From Pullichristensenella sp963930055 (GTDB lineage Bacteria; Bacillota; Clostridia; Christensenellales; Aristaeellaceae), in the NCBI GenBank assembly GCA_963930055.1, contig CAWVKS010000008.1, positions 186,001 to 250,000 of the forward strand: DNA of 64,000 nucleotides. Reading direction: 5' to 3'. This document shows positions 25,201 to 32,737 of the stretch, piece by piece (the stretch's first letter is position 1; each line of letters starts with the position of its first letter). Below the pieces are notes generated by a model. It ran no database searches and was not told the origin of the DNA. It saw only the letters and a program-made list of their open reading frames with translations. The position numbers were made by a program, and so were the translations under genes.

Positions 25201-26286
25201 CACCACATAGTCCACCGCCGGCTCGAAGCAGGCGCAGGTCTTGCCGGTGACGTCGTTTTTGATCTCGTCCAGCGTGTAGCCCAGCGCCAATTTGGCCGCC
25301 ACCTTGGCGATGGGATAGCCCGTGGCCTTGGAGGCCAGCGCCGACGAGCGCGAGACGCGGGGGTTGACCTCGATGACGGCGTAGTCAAAGCTGTCCGGGT
25401 CGAGGGCGAACTGGCAGTTGCAGCCGCCGACCACGCCCAGCTCGGTGATGATCTTTAAGGCAGCCGTGCGCAACATCTGGTATTCGCGGTTGGCCAGCGT
25501 CAGCGCCGGGGCGACGACGATGGAATCGCCGGTGTGCACGCCCACGGGGTCGAAGTTCTCCATGGAGCAGACGGCGATGGCGTTGCCCACGCGGTCGCGG
25601 ATGACCTCGAACTCGATCTCCTTCCAGCCGTAGATGTATTTTTCGATCAGCGCCTGATGGATAGGGCTGGCTTCGAGGCCGCCGGCGGCCACCGCCTTCA
25701 ATTCTTCGGCATTGTAGGCCACGCCGCCGCCCGCGCCGCCCAGCGTGAACGCCGGACGCACGATGACGGGATAGCCGATCTTTTCGGCAATGGCGAGCGC
25801 CTGCCCGACCTCCGTGGCCGTGGCCGAGGGGATGAGCGGCTGGCCGATCTTCTCCATGGCCTCCTTGAACAATTCGCGGTCCTCGGCGCGGTCGATGGCC
25901 TCCACGGGCGTTCCCAAAAGCTTTACGCCCATGCGGTCGAGGAAGCCCTCGTGGTAGAGCTGCGAGGAGATGGTCAATCCCGTCTGCCCGCCAAAGCCCG
26001 CCAGCAGGCCGTCCGGCCGCTCCTTTTCGATGATGCGGCGGATCGTTTCGGCGGTCAGGGGCTCTAAATAGACCTCGTCGGCGGCGAAGGAGATCGCGTC
26101 GTCCGCGGCGGGGCGGTCGGTCATGATCGTCGCCGGGTTGGAGTTGACCAGCACCACTTCCAGCCCCGCCTGCTTGAGCACGCGGCAGGCCTGCGTGCCC
26201 GCGTAGTCGAACTCCGCCGCCTGGCCGATGACGATGGGGCCGGAGCCGATGAGCATTACCTTTTTGATTCCGTCAAGCATCGGCAT
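22267..26286 (-). CDS. carB: Carbamoyl-phosphate synthase large subunit fused to a DapF-like domain
   Basis: Makes carbamoyl phosphate from bicarbonate, ammonia and two ATP for arginine (operon context) and pyrimidines. 1339 residues. Residues 1 to about 1060 are a complete CarB: MLIGSGPIVIGQAAEFDYAG start, two ATP-grasp halves, oligomerisation region, and the MGS-like allosteric domain ending NTELVDL. Residues 1063-1339 (encoded by 23100-22267) are a diaminopimelate epimerase domain: LRFAKMQCAGTDYIVID, GNPHCVTF, LACGTGACA. The first catalytic Cys motif MCGN is replaced by MAGG (Ala at 1133) while C1282 remains, so racemase activity is unlikely. Start 26286 has GGGAGGAAA upstream and overlaps carA by 14 bp. 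An intact dapF exists at 10 kb. Confidence 0.93.
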   Translation of the reverse strand: MPMLDGIKKVMLIGSGPIVIGQAAEFDYAGTQACRVLKQAGLEVVLVNSNPATIMTDRPAADDAISFAADEVYLEPLTAETIRRIIEKERPDGLLAGFGGQTGLTISSQLYHEGFLDRMGVKLLGTPVEAIDRAEDRELFKEAMEKIGQPLIPSATATEVGQALAIAEKIGYPVIVRPAFTLGGAGGGVAYNAEELKAVAAGGLEASPIHQALIEKYIYGWKEIEFEVIRDRVGNAIAVCSMENFDPVGVHTGDSIVVAPALTLANREYQMLRTAALKIITELGVVGGCNCQFALDPDSFDYAVIEVNPRVSRSSALASKATGYPIAKVAAKLALGYTLDEIKNDVTGKTCACFEPAVDYVVVKFPRWPFDKFSSASRRLGTQMKATGEVMAIAPSFEMALMKAVRGAEIGMDTLNLPAEGDVLTRLRDMDDRRLFTVFEAIKKGVDFDTIFELTRIDRFFLAKLKHLADFEADPTYEEGKRLGYTDKALRRMGVDVPGAYNFSYKMVDTCAAEFAAETPYFYAATDVSCDSRRFHRSGKPVIIVLGSGPIRIGQGIEFDYSSVHCVRTLRRMGYEVVIVNNNPETVSTDYDTADRLYFEPLTEEDVLSVIACEQPVGVVVAFGGQTAVKLAKCLDSHGVRILGTSAEGIDLAEDRERFDGMLGRLGIRRPAGRGVLSEEEAVSAAAEIGYPVLVRPSYVIGGQNMTIAYDEGEVRAYMRMILRGGADDPVLVDKYMPGTELEVDVISDGEDVLIPGIMEHIERAGVHSGDSIAVYPPYNLNDAMRAELVSCSEKLALALGTRGLVNIQYLIYEGRLYVIEVNPRASRTIPYISKVTGIPMVDIASRVMLGAKLRDLGCGTGLQRTPPYFAVKVPVFSFEKLTDANAYLSPEMKSTGEVLGLGKRMEEALFKGLTAAGIRVPQAGQPLSVLLSVDDHDHYDLVTLAKKLYDLKAKMYATRTTAQAIRQLGIDVTEIPDIGASGEAFELIESGRVSYVVYTGALRDDTMREYIALHRRALARSIACLTSLDTANALADILKSRYNERNTELVDLCHMRARRSELRFAKMQCAGTDYIVIDNRDSQVSCAESLCVGACDRHFGVGGDGIALIEQSDIADAKMRMFNRDGSPGGMAGGCLLLVAKYLHDRGLAAGGEVTIEAGGGVKRVQLFLTDGKVTSARVDMGEVVYEPARVPVALPGSEVVDRLIEIGRRDFRVTCLSMGNPHCVTFVERVDALDLQVIGPLFENADIFPERVNAGFARVVNERMIKLRVYERGNGETLACGTGACAAAAAAVKLGKCPEGEDITVKLPGGDLIVRIERGRAYLTGETAQAFEGVLAY

Positions 26287-27340
26287 GCGCGTTTCCTCCC
26301 ATCATGGATACAAAGCGGTCGAAGAGCGTTTCCGCATCCTGCGGGCCGGCGCAGGCCTCGGGGTGGAACTGCACGGAAAAGGCGTTCATCTCCGGGTAGT
26401 CCAGCCCCTCGCAGGTTCCGTCGTTGGCGTTGATATAGCGCAGCATGCCGGGCGCGCCGTCCGTTTTGACGGCGTAGCCGTGGTTCTGCGAGGTGATGAG
26501 CGTGCGCTCGCTCATCAAATCGCGCACCGGCTGGTTGGCGCCGCGGTGGCCGTACTTGAGTTTCACCGTCTCGCCGCCCTGGGCAAGCGCCATCAGCTGA
26601 TGCCCAAGGCAGATGCCGAACACGGGCAGCTTGCCCATCAATTTTTGGATCTGTTTGATCTCAAAGGTGTTCTCGGCGGGGTCTCCGGGGCCGTTGGAGA
26701 GCATCACGCCGTCGTAGCCGCCGGAAAGCACGTCCTCCGCCGCCGTGTCGTGCGGCAGAATGCTCACGTGGCAGCCGCGCCGGTTGAGCTCGCGGACGAT
26801 ATTGTGCTTGGCGCCGTAGTCCAGAAGCGCCACGCGGAAGCGCGCGTTTTCACAGGGGGATTCCTGCTTTTCCCGCACGCTCGCTGCCGCCACCGCGCCA
26901 TGGATGGCGTAGGCGCGCAGGTCGGAAAGGTCGGAGGGCACCGCGTCGCAGATGAGCGCGTTCATCACGCCCTCCTCGCGGAGGATGCGCGTGATCTCGC
27001 GCGTGTCCACGCCCATGATGGCGGGCACGCCGCGCTCCTTGAGGAAAGCGTCCAGCGTCATCTGGCAGCGGAAGTTGGAGGGCGCTTCGCAGGATTCGCG
27101 CACCACGTAGCCGCGCGCGCGGCACTCGCCCTCAAAATCCTCGGGGATGATGCCGTAATTGCCGATGAGGGGGAAGGTCTGCAGTATGATCTGCCCGGCG
27201 TAGCTGGGGTCGGTGAGCGTTTCCGGGTAGCCGCACATGTTGGTGGTGAACACCAGTTCGCCCATCCCCTCGCCCTCCGCGCCGAGGGCATAGCCCTCGA
27301 ACACCGCGCCGGAGGAAAGCACGAGATAGCGCCTTTTCAC
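26273..27340 (-). CDS. carA: Carbamoyl-phosphate synthase small (glutaminase) subunit
   Basis: Hydrolyses glutamine and feeds ammonia to CarB. 355 residues. The N-terminal CPSase domain has YLVLSSGAVFEGYALG and TNMCGYPETLTDPSY. The class I amidotransferase domain has the nucleophile elbow GICLGHQLMALA, LSNGPGDP, and the His/Glu pair in VQFHPEACAGP. GTG at 27340 was chosen because it gives the conserved MKRRYLVL-type start, has GAGGTG upstream, and overlaps the argD stop as GTGA. Fifth gene of the arginine operon. Confidence 0.95.
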   Translation of the reverse strand: MKRRYLVLSSGAVFEGYALGAEGEGMGELVFTTNMCGYPETLTDPSYAGQIILQTFPLIGNYGIIPEDFEGECRARGYVVRESCEAPSNFRCQMTLDAFLKERGVPAIMGVDTREITRILREEGVMNALICDAVPSDLSDLRAYAIHGAVAAASVREKQESPCENARFRVALLDYGAKHNIVRELNRRGCHVSILPHDTAAEDVLSGGYDGVMLSNGPGDPAENTFEIKQIQKLMGKLPVFGICLGHQLMALAQGGETVKLKYGHRGANQPVRDLMSERTLITSQNHGYAVKTDGAPGMLRYINANDGTCEGLDYPEMNAFSVQFHPEACAGPQDAETLFDRFVSMMGGNAHADA

Positions 27341-28491
27341 GCCGCGATCACCTCTTTCAGCACGGCGACGGCGGTTTTGAGGTCGTCCCAACCGATGTTG
27401 AGCGGCGGCAAAAGCCGCACCTTGCTCTTCGCCGTCAAAACCAGCACGCCGCGCGCAAGGCAGGCGGAGACGATCTCCCCGGCGGGTTTCTCCGTCTCCA
27501 CGCCGAGCATGAGGCCGAGGCCGTCCACGCCCCGGACGCCCTTCGCGCCTTCCAGTTCGCCGCGGATGTAGTCGGCGCGCTCGCGCACGCCCTGCAAAAA
27601 TTCCTCGTCCAGGCGGGAGAGTATGCTCACCGCCCCGGCGCAGGCCACGGGGTTGCCGCCGAAGGTGGAGCCGTGGTCGCCGTAGGTGAGGGTATTTTTG
27701 ACCTTTTCGCCCAGCAGCGTCGCGCCGATGGGCAATCCGCCGCCCAGGCCCTTGGCCGTGGAGACGATGTCCGGCGTAAGGCCGTGAACCATGTAGGCGT
27801 AGAGTTGACCGCTGCGGCCGTTGCCGGTCTGCACCTCGTCGATGCACAAAAGCATGTCCTTCTCGCGGCAGAGGGCCTCCACGCCGCGCAGAAAATCGCC
27901 GTCCAGCGCGCGCACGCCGCCCTCGCCCTGCACCACTTCCAGCATCACGGCGCAGGCGTTTTCCTCTTCGCAGAGGGCGCGCACGCTATTTAAGTCGTTG
28001 GGCGTCGCGTAGGCAAAGCCCGCCGGGAAGGGGCCGAAGTGCTGGTGGAACACGTCCTGCCCGGTGGCGGCCAGCGTGGCGATGGTGCGGCCGTGGAAGC
28101 TGTCCTTGAGGGTAATGATGGTCGAGCGCCCCGTGGCCTCGCCGTACTTGCGCGCCGCCTTGAGCATGCACTCGTTGGCCTCGGCGCCGGAGTTGGAGAA
28201 GAACACCTTTTGCATGCCCGTGCGCGCACAGAGCATCTCCGCCAGGCGGGCGCAGGGCTCGGCGTAGTAGAGGTTGCAGGTGTGGGGCAGGGCGGCAAGC
28301 TGCCTTGTCACCGCCTCGGCCCAAATGGGATCGGAGACGCCGAAGATGTTGACGGCGATGCCGCTGCCCAGGTCGATGTACTCCCTGCCCGCCTCGTCCC
28401 ACAAATGCGCACCCGCGCCGCGCACGAAGGTGACGGGATAGCGCTTGTAGGTGTTGGCGACATACGTTTCACAGGTCTGCTGGATATTCAT
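27337..28491 (-). CDS. argD: Acetylornithine aminotransferase
   Basis: PLP enzyme converting N-acetylglutamate semialdehyde to N-acetylornithine. 384 residues, class III aminotransferase. Visible blocks are YVANTYKRYPVTFVRGAG, FFSNSGAEANECMLKAARKY, LKDSFHGRTIATLAATGQ, LCIDEVQTGNGRSG and the PLP-lysine region STAKGLGGGLPIGA. The ATG at 28491 follows GAGGAG and lies 5 bp after the argB stop; a GTG three codons upstream would overlap argB and seems less likely. Its stop overlaps the carA start. Confidence 0.94.
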   Translation of the reverse strand: MNIQQTCETYVANTYKRYPVTFVRGAGAHLWDEAGREYIDLGSGIAVNIFGVSDPIWAEAVTRQLAALPHTCNLYYAEPCARLAEMLCARTGMQKVFFSNSGAEANECMLKAARKYGEATGRSTIITLKDSFHGRTIATLAATGQDVFHQHFGPFPAGFAYATPNDLNSVRALCEEENACAVMLEVVQGEGGVRALDGDFLRGVEALCREKDMLLCIDEVQTGNGRSGQLYAYMVHGLTPDIVSTAKGLGGGLPIGATLLGEKVKNTLTYGDHGSTFGGNPVACAGAVSILSRLDEEFLQGVRERADYIRGELEGAKGVRGVDGLGLMLGVETEKPAGEIVSACLARGVLVLTAKSKVRLLPPLNIGWDDLKTAVAVLKEVIAA

Positions 28492-28496
28492 ACCGT

Positions 28497-29348
28497 TCAC
28501 TCCTCAAACATGGTGCCAAGGCCCTCGTCGGTCAAAAGCTCGATCAGCACCGCGTGGGGCACGCGGCCGTCGATGATGAATACTTTTTTCACCCCGCGGC
28601 GGATGGCTTCGGTGCAGCACTGCGCCTTGGGGATCATGCCCCCGGCGATGACGCCCGTCTCGATGAGGCGCGGCACGTCGCCAAGGTCGATGTGGCGGAT
28701 GAGCGTGTCGGGGTCCTCGCGGTCGCGGAGGATGCCGGCCACGTCCGTCATCGTCACAAGGCACGCCGCGCCCAGCTCGCCGGCGATGCGCGCGGCGGCG
28801 GTGTCGGCGTTGATGTTGTAGGTATTGCCCTCCATATCGCAGCCCACGGTGGAGACCACGGGGATGTAGCCCTTTTCCAGCACGTCGAGGATGGGCCGCA
28901 CGTCCACGCGCACGATCTCGCCCACGTAGCCCAGTTCCTCGCGCAAAGGCCGCGCCTGGATCATGCCGCCGTCCATGCCGCACAGGCCCACGGCGCGCCC
29001 GCCGATGGATTGCAGAAGGTTGACAAGCCCCTTGTTGATCTTGCCGGAGAGCACCATCTGCACGATATCCGCCGTCTCGCGGTCGGTGACGCGCAAGCCG
29101 CCCACAAAGCGCGATTCCTTGCCCACGCGCCCCAGCATCTCGGTGATCTCCGGGCCGCCGCCGTGCAAGAGCACCACCTTCACGCCCACCAGCGACAGAA
29201 GCACGATGTCGCGCATCACGGCGTGCTTGAGTTCCTCGTTGACCATGGCGTTGCCGCCGTATTTGATGACGACGATCTGGCCGTTGTACTGCTGGATGTA
29301 GGGGAGCGCCTGCACGAGGATCTCGGCGCGCTGGGCATTGCTGGTCAT
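28497..29348 (-). CDS. argB: Acetylglutamate kinase
   Basis: Phosphorylates N-acetylglutamate, the second committed step to arginine. 283 residues of the amino-acid kinase fold: IVVIKYGGNAMV, VVLLHGGGPEI, RFVGGLRVTDRETADIVQMVLSGKINKGLV and the C-terminal GGMIPKAQCCTEAIRRGVKKVFIIDGRVPHAVLIELLT. The ATG at 29348 was chosen because AAGGAGG lies 5-6 nt upstream; the further ATG at 29366 contains that ribosome site within its own codons. It sits between argJ (27-bp gap) and argD. Confidence 0.95.
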   Translation of the reverse strand: MTSNAQRAEILVQALPYIQQYNGQIVVIKYGGNAMVNEELKHAVMRDIVLLSLVGVKVVLLHGGGPEITEMLGRVGKESRFVGGLRVTDRETADIVQMVLSGKINKGLVNLLQSIGGRAVGLCGMDGGMIQARPLREELGYVGEIVRVDVRPILDVLEKGYIPVVSTVGCDMEGNTYNINADTAAARIAGELGAACLVTMTDVAGILRDREDPDTLIRHIDLGDVPRLIETGVIAGGMIPKAQCCTEAIRRGVKKVFIIDGRVPHAVLIELLTDEGLGTMFEE

Positions 29349-29375
29349 GGGGGTGCCTCCTTGCATAAATATCCG

Positions 29376-30587
29376 TCAGGTGCGGTAGTCGCCGTTGATC
29401 TTCACATAGTCGTAGGTGAGGTCGCAGCCCCAGGCGACGGAGGAAAACGCGCCGTCGTTGAGATCGACTTCGATGGTCACTTCGTCCTCGAGCAGCACCT
29501 TCTTGGCCTCGTCCTCGGAAAAGTCCACGCCCGCGCCGCTTTTGCACACGCAAACGCGCCCGGCGGCGGAGCGGAAATACACGTCCACCTTGTTTACGTC
29601 CACGTCCGCGCCCGCGTAGCCGATGGCGCAGAGCACGCGGCCCCAGTTGGCGTCCGAGCCGAACATGGCCGCCTTGACCAGCGACGAGCAGATCACCGCC
29701 TTGGAAACGGCGTCCGCCGCCGCCTGCGTCTTCGCGCCCGTGAGCGCACATTCGACCAACTTGGTCGCGCCCTCGCCGTCGCGGGCGATCATGCGGCAAA
29801 GGGCGGTGGTGACGGCGTTCAAGGCCGCGCAGAAGGCCGCGTAATCCTCGCCCTCGGCTGTGATCTCGGCGTTGCCGGTCATGCCGTTGGCCAGCACGCA
29901 GCACATGTCGTTGGTGGAGGTGTCGCCATCGACGCTGATGCGGTTGAAACTCGTCTGCACGTCCGCCGAAAGCGCCTTTTGCAGCATCTGCGGGGAAATG
30001 GCCGCGTCCGTGGTCACAAACACCAGCATGGTGGCCATGTTGGGATGGATCATGCCCGAGCCCTTGGCGATGCCGCCCAGATGCGCCGTTTTGCCGCCGA
30101 GGGAAAACTCCACGGCGGCGGACTTGACCTTCGTGTCCGTGGTGAGTATGGCTTCGGCGGCGGGCAAACCGTCCGTGGAAAGGCCGGAAACGAGCGCCTC
30201 CATGCCCGCGGCGATGGGGGAAATGTCCAGCCTTTGGCCGATGACGCCGGTGGAGGCCACCACCACGTCCTTGGCGGGGATACCCAGCGCGTCCGCGGCG
30301 AGGGCGCACATCTTCTGCGCCACTTCCTCGCCGTCGGCGTTGCAGGTGTTGGCGTTGCCGCTGTTGCAAAGGATGGCGGAGGCGTAGCCGTCGGCGATGT
30401 TGGCCTTCGTGACCAAGAGCGGCGCGCCCTTGACGAGGTTTTGCGTGTACACCGCGGCGGCGGCGGCGCGCTTTTGGGAGACGATGAGCGCCAGATCGCG
30501 CTTGTCGCGGTTTTTGCGGATGCCGCAGTGGATGCCGCTGGCGGTAAAGCCCTGCGCGGCGCAGACGCCGCCTTCGATGAATTTCAT
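29376..30587 (-). CDS. argJ: Bifunctional glutamate N-acetyltransferase/ornithine acetyltransferase
   Basis: Recycles the acetyl group from N-acetylornithine to glutamate; the precursor cleaves itself. 403 residues with the autoproteolysis site in KGSGMIHPNMATML, nucleophile Thr186. It also has CNSGNANTCNADGEEVAQKM, STGVIGQRL near the oxyanion hole, the FNRISVDGDTSTND block and a GSDANWGR segment. The ATG at 30587 follows GGAGGTC and is 5 bp after argC. The presence of ArgJ means the cyclic acetyl pathway, with no need for ArgE. Confidence 0.95.
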   Translation of the reverse strand: MKFIEGGVCAAQGFTASGIHCGIRKNRDKRDLALIVSQKRAAAAAVYTQNLVKGAPLLVTKANIADGYASAILCNSGNANTCNADGEEVAQKMCALAADALGIPAKDVVVASTGVIGQRLDISPIAAGMEALVSGLSTDGLPAAEAILTTDTKVKSAAVEFSLGGKTAHLGGIAKGSGMIHPNMATMLVFVTTDAAISPQMLQKALSADVQTSFNRISVDGDTSTNDMCCVLANGMTGNAEITAEGEDYAAFCAALNAVTTALCRMIARDGEGATKLVECALTGAKTQAAADAVSKAVICSSLVKAAMFGSDANWGRVLCAIGYAGADVDVNKVDVYFRSAAGRVCVCKSGAGVDFSEDEAKKVLLEDEVTIEVDLNDGAFSSVAWGCDLTYDYVKINGDYRT

Positions 30588-30592
30588 GGTTT

Positions 30593-31543
30593 TCAGACCT
30601 CCTGTAACACCAGTCCCGCGCTTATGTCCGCGCCCATTTTCAGGTTGAGAAGCTGCACCGCCGCGCCGGACGCGCCCTTGCCGAGGTTGTCGTAGGCGGC
30701 CAGCAGCGTAAAGCGTTCCTCGTTGCCCTCGCAGGCGATCAGCATGCCGTCCGTGCCGGAGAGCAGCCCGGCGGAGGCAAAGCCGTCCTCGGAAAGCGTC
30801 TCCCGATACGCCACGACCGGGCCGGTATAGTAGTTTTTATATACGGCGCGCACGTCTTCCATGCCCGCGCCATGCAAAAGCTGCGCGCGGTGCAGGGGCA
30901 CGCTGACGAGCATGCCGCTGTAAAAATTGCCGACGATGGGCAAAAACACCGGCGGCGCGGCAAGGCCGCAGACCTTCGTCATCTCCGGCAGGTGCTTGTG
31001 CGCCTGCGCAAGGCCGTAGGGCCGGGGCGGATCATAGGCCGCGCCCTTTTCGCGGTAGTCGGCGATCATCTTCTTGCCGCCGCCGGAATAGCCGGTGAGG
31101 GACGTGCAGGAAAGCGGCGTCTCCGGGGAGAGCAGCCCTTCCCGGATGAGCGGCGCGACCAGGGCGATAAAGCCGCTGGCGTGGCAGCCGGGCACGGCCA
31201 CGCGGCGGGAGGCGAGGATGGCGTCCAGCGCCTCCTTTCCCAGTTCCGGCAGGCCGTAGGCCCAGCCCGGGGCGGTGCGGTGGGCGGTGGAGGCGTCCAG
31301 CACCACGGTGCGCCCGTTTTCCACCATGGAAACGGCCTCGCGCGCCGCCGCGTCCGGCAGACAGAGGATGGCCGCGTCGCAGGCGTTGAGCGCCCATTTG
31401 CGTTTGGATGCGTCCTTGCGCTCCGCCTCCGCCAGTTCGATCAGTTCCACATCCTCGCGCGCGGCCAGCCGCTCGCGGATGCGCAGCCCCGTCGTGCCCG
31501 CGCTGCCGTCGATGAATACACTGAACAAAGCTTTCACCCGCAT
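30593..31543 (-). CDS. argC: N-acetyl-gamma-glutamyl-phosphate reductase, type 2
   Basis: NADPH-dependent reduction of acetylglutamyl phosphate. 316 residues, matching the shorter type 2 branch: VFIDGSAGTTGLRI nucleotide-binding start, LDASTAHRT, the catalytic-cysteine block VAVPGCHASGFIALVAPL, GYSGGGKKMI and LPEMTKVCGL. The ATG at 31543 gives MRVKALFSVFIDGSAG; no Shine-Dalgarno is present, and GTG 31537 is an alternative. The leader is only about 15 nt long from the promoter at 31565-31593. First gene of argC-argJ-argB-argD-carA-carB. Confidence 0.93.
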   Translation of the reverse strand: MRVKALFSVFIDGSAGTTGLRIRERLAAREDVELIELAEAERKDASKRKWALNACDAAILCLPDAAAREAVSMVENGRTVVLDASTAHRTAPGWAYGLPELGKEALDAILASRRVAVPGCHASGFIALVAPLIREGLLSPETPLSCTSLTGYSGGGKKMIADYREKGAAYDPPRPYGLAQAHKHLPEMTKVCGLAAPPVFLPIVGNFYSGMLVSVPLHRAQLLHGAGMEDVRAVYKNYYTGPVVAYRETLSEDGFASAGLLSGTDGMLIACEGNEERFTLLAAYDNLGKGASGAAVQLLNLKMGADISAGLVLQEV

Positions 31544-31564
31544 AACATACTTGTATTTTGTATA

Positions 31565-31593
31565 ATTATAAGCGCGCAAAGGCAAAAAGTCAA
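31565..31593 (-). promoter_or_regulatory. Arginine operon promoter
   Basis: Minus strand TTGACT (31593-31588), 17-bp spacer, TATAAT (31570-31565). The start region contains an AT-rich imperfect palindrome (ATAC-N9-GTAT, about 31545-31562) that could be an ArgR-type operator; its match to the ARG box is weak. The 31594-31782 gap otherwise shows only GC-rich sequence. Confidence 0.82.
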
Positions 31594-31782
31594 TGTCCGG
31601 CGAAAAAATATACAAAAACTTCGCATAAGGGCGGCGAAGCCTTCAGCCGCGGGCCGACGCGCCCACGCCCAACGGGCAGGGGACGCGCCTGGCGCGGGGT
31701 TGAAGCCTGCGCCCCGCGGGCGGGAAGCGGCGCGGGTTCAGGGGCAGGGGCGCGCGCCCTGCGCCCGGCCGCGCCGATATAC

Positions 31783-31812
31783 AAAAGGCCCGCCCCTTTT
31801 CCAGGGCGGACC
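31783..31812 (-). terminator. Terminator of the first small lipoprotein gene
   Basis: Minus strand GGTCCGCCCT/AGGGGCGGGCC imperfect stem followed by TTTTG. Confidence 0.75.
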
Positions 31813-31830
31813 GTTTGCGTGCGTACACGG

Positions 31831-32103
31831 TTATTCGGCGGCCGTTTCGTCGGCGGCGGGCTCCTCAGCGCCTTCGTCGGCGGCGGGCTCGGCGTCGGCA
31901 GCCTCAGCGGGCTCCTCGGCGGCGGGCTCTTCCTCAGCGGCGGGGGCCTCGGTGGCCGCGGCGGGCGCTTCGGTAGCGGCCTCGGTGGCGGCCTCGGTGG
32001 CGGCGGGAGCCTCGGTGGCAGCCGGTTCAGCTTCCTTGGAGCAGCCGGTCAGCGCCAGCGCCAGCGTGCAAAGGATCATGGCAAAAACAAGGACCTTTTT
32101 CAT
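31831..32103 (-). CDS. Small Glu/Ala-rich lipoprotein, duplicate 1
   Basis: A 90-residue protein: type II signal peptide MKKVLVFAMILCTLALALTG with lipobox LTGC (lipidated Cys21), then a low-complexity region of TEAPAA-type and EEPAAEE-type repeats. The mature chain is strongly acidic and probably disordered. It is a near-copy of the gene at 32322-32603. GGAGGG precedes the ATG at 32103. It may be a spacer-like or metal/peptide-binding surface lipoprotein, but no function can be supported. Confidence 0.75.
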   Translation of the reverse strand: MKKVLVFAMILCTLALALTGCSKEAEPAATEAPAATEAATEAATEAPAAATEAPAAEEEPAAEEPAEAADAEPAADEGAEEPAADETAAE

Positions 32104-32150
32104 GTTTATCCCTCCAAATGTCCGTTTGATATTCCCTTCAGGACATGGAA

Positions 32151-32255
32151 CAGTATATCCGCAAGGATTGTCTTTCATGCCACAAAACCGTAAAATATAC
32201 GTAAATATTTACGGAGAACACGAAATATAACCAATTTATCCGAAAGTTGCCACAG
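32151..32255 (-). repeat. Duplicated upstream segment containing a nadE-tail relic
   Basis: Aligns with 32656-32761. The shared block TTTATCCGAAAGTTGCCACAG is the end of the nadE coding sequence (LWQLSDK) in the second copy. Here it is a non-coding relic with the stop codon altered. This marks the breakpoint of a roughly 0.5-kb tandem duplication. Confidence 0.75.
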
Positions 32256-32274
32256 ATTTTGTGCCGCGCCACGC

Positions 32275-32305
32275 AAAAAGGCCCGTTCCGCGATGGGAAC
32301 GGGCC
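32275..32305 (-). terminator. Terminator of the second small lipoprotein gene
   Basis: Minus strand GCCCGTTCC/GGAACGGGC stem with loop CATCGC, then CTTTTTG. Confidence 0.88.
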
Positions 32306-32321
32306 CTTGTGTGTCTCCGCG

Positions 32322-32603
32322 TTATTCGGCGGCGCCGGTGACGCCCTCGACGAGCGCGTTGGCGGCAGAGGCGGGTTCTTCCTCGGCGGCCTCTTCCTCA
32401 GCGGGCTCTTCCTCAGCAGCCTCTTCCTCGGCGGGAGCCTCGGTGGCGGCGGGAGCCTCGGTGGCGGCGGGAGCCTCGGTGGCGGCGGGAGCTTCGGTAG
32501 CGGCGGGAGCTTCGGTAGCGGCGGGCTCGGCCTCCTTGGAGCAGCCGGTCAGGGCCAGCGCCAGCGCGCAGAGGATCATCGCAAAAACAAGCACCTTTTT
32601 CAT
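32322..32603 (-). CDS. Small Glu/Ala-rich lipoprotein, duplicate 2
   Basis: A 93-residue protein, MKKVLVFAMILCALALALTG then the lipidated Cys, followed by about five tandem TEAPAA hexapeptides (an 18-bp DNA repeat prone to slippage) and acidic EEEPAEEEAA runs. The C-terminus NALVEGVTGAAE differs from duplicate 1. The upstream regions of both genes share TACGTAAATATTTA, a TATACT -10-like box (32662-32657 here, 32157-32152 in the other) and a nadE-tail sequence, so they arose by segmental duplication. Function unknown. Confidence 0.75.
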   Translation of the reverse strand: MKKVLVFAMILCALALALTGCSKEAEPAATEAPAATEAPAATEAPAATEAPAATEAPAEEEAAEEEPAEEEAAEEEPASAANALVEGVTGAAE

Positions 32604-32737
32604 GGTCGTACCTCCAAACAAACATCCGTATGATAGCGCCTTTTTCGGCACGAACCAGTATATCGGGGAAACGCTGTTTTTGACGACACAAAGTTGTAAA
32701 ACATACGTAAATATTTATTGTGGATACAAAATATAAC

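Noticed and set aside
28554..30695. 713-codon plus-strand frame opposite argB/argJ
   Set aside because: Antisense to well-identified arginine genes; composition typical of a shadow frame.
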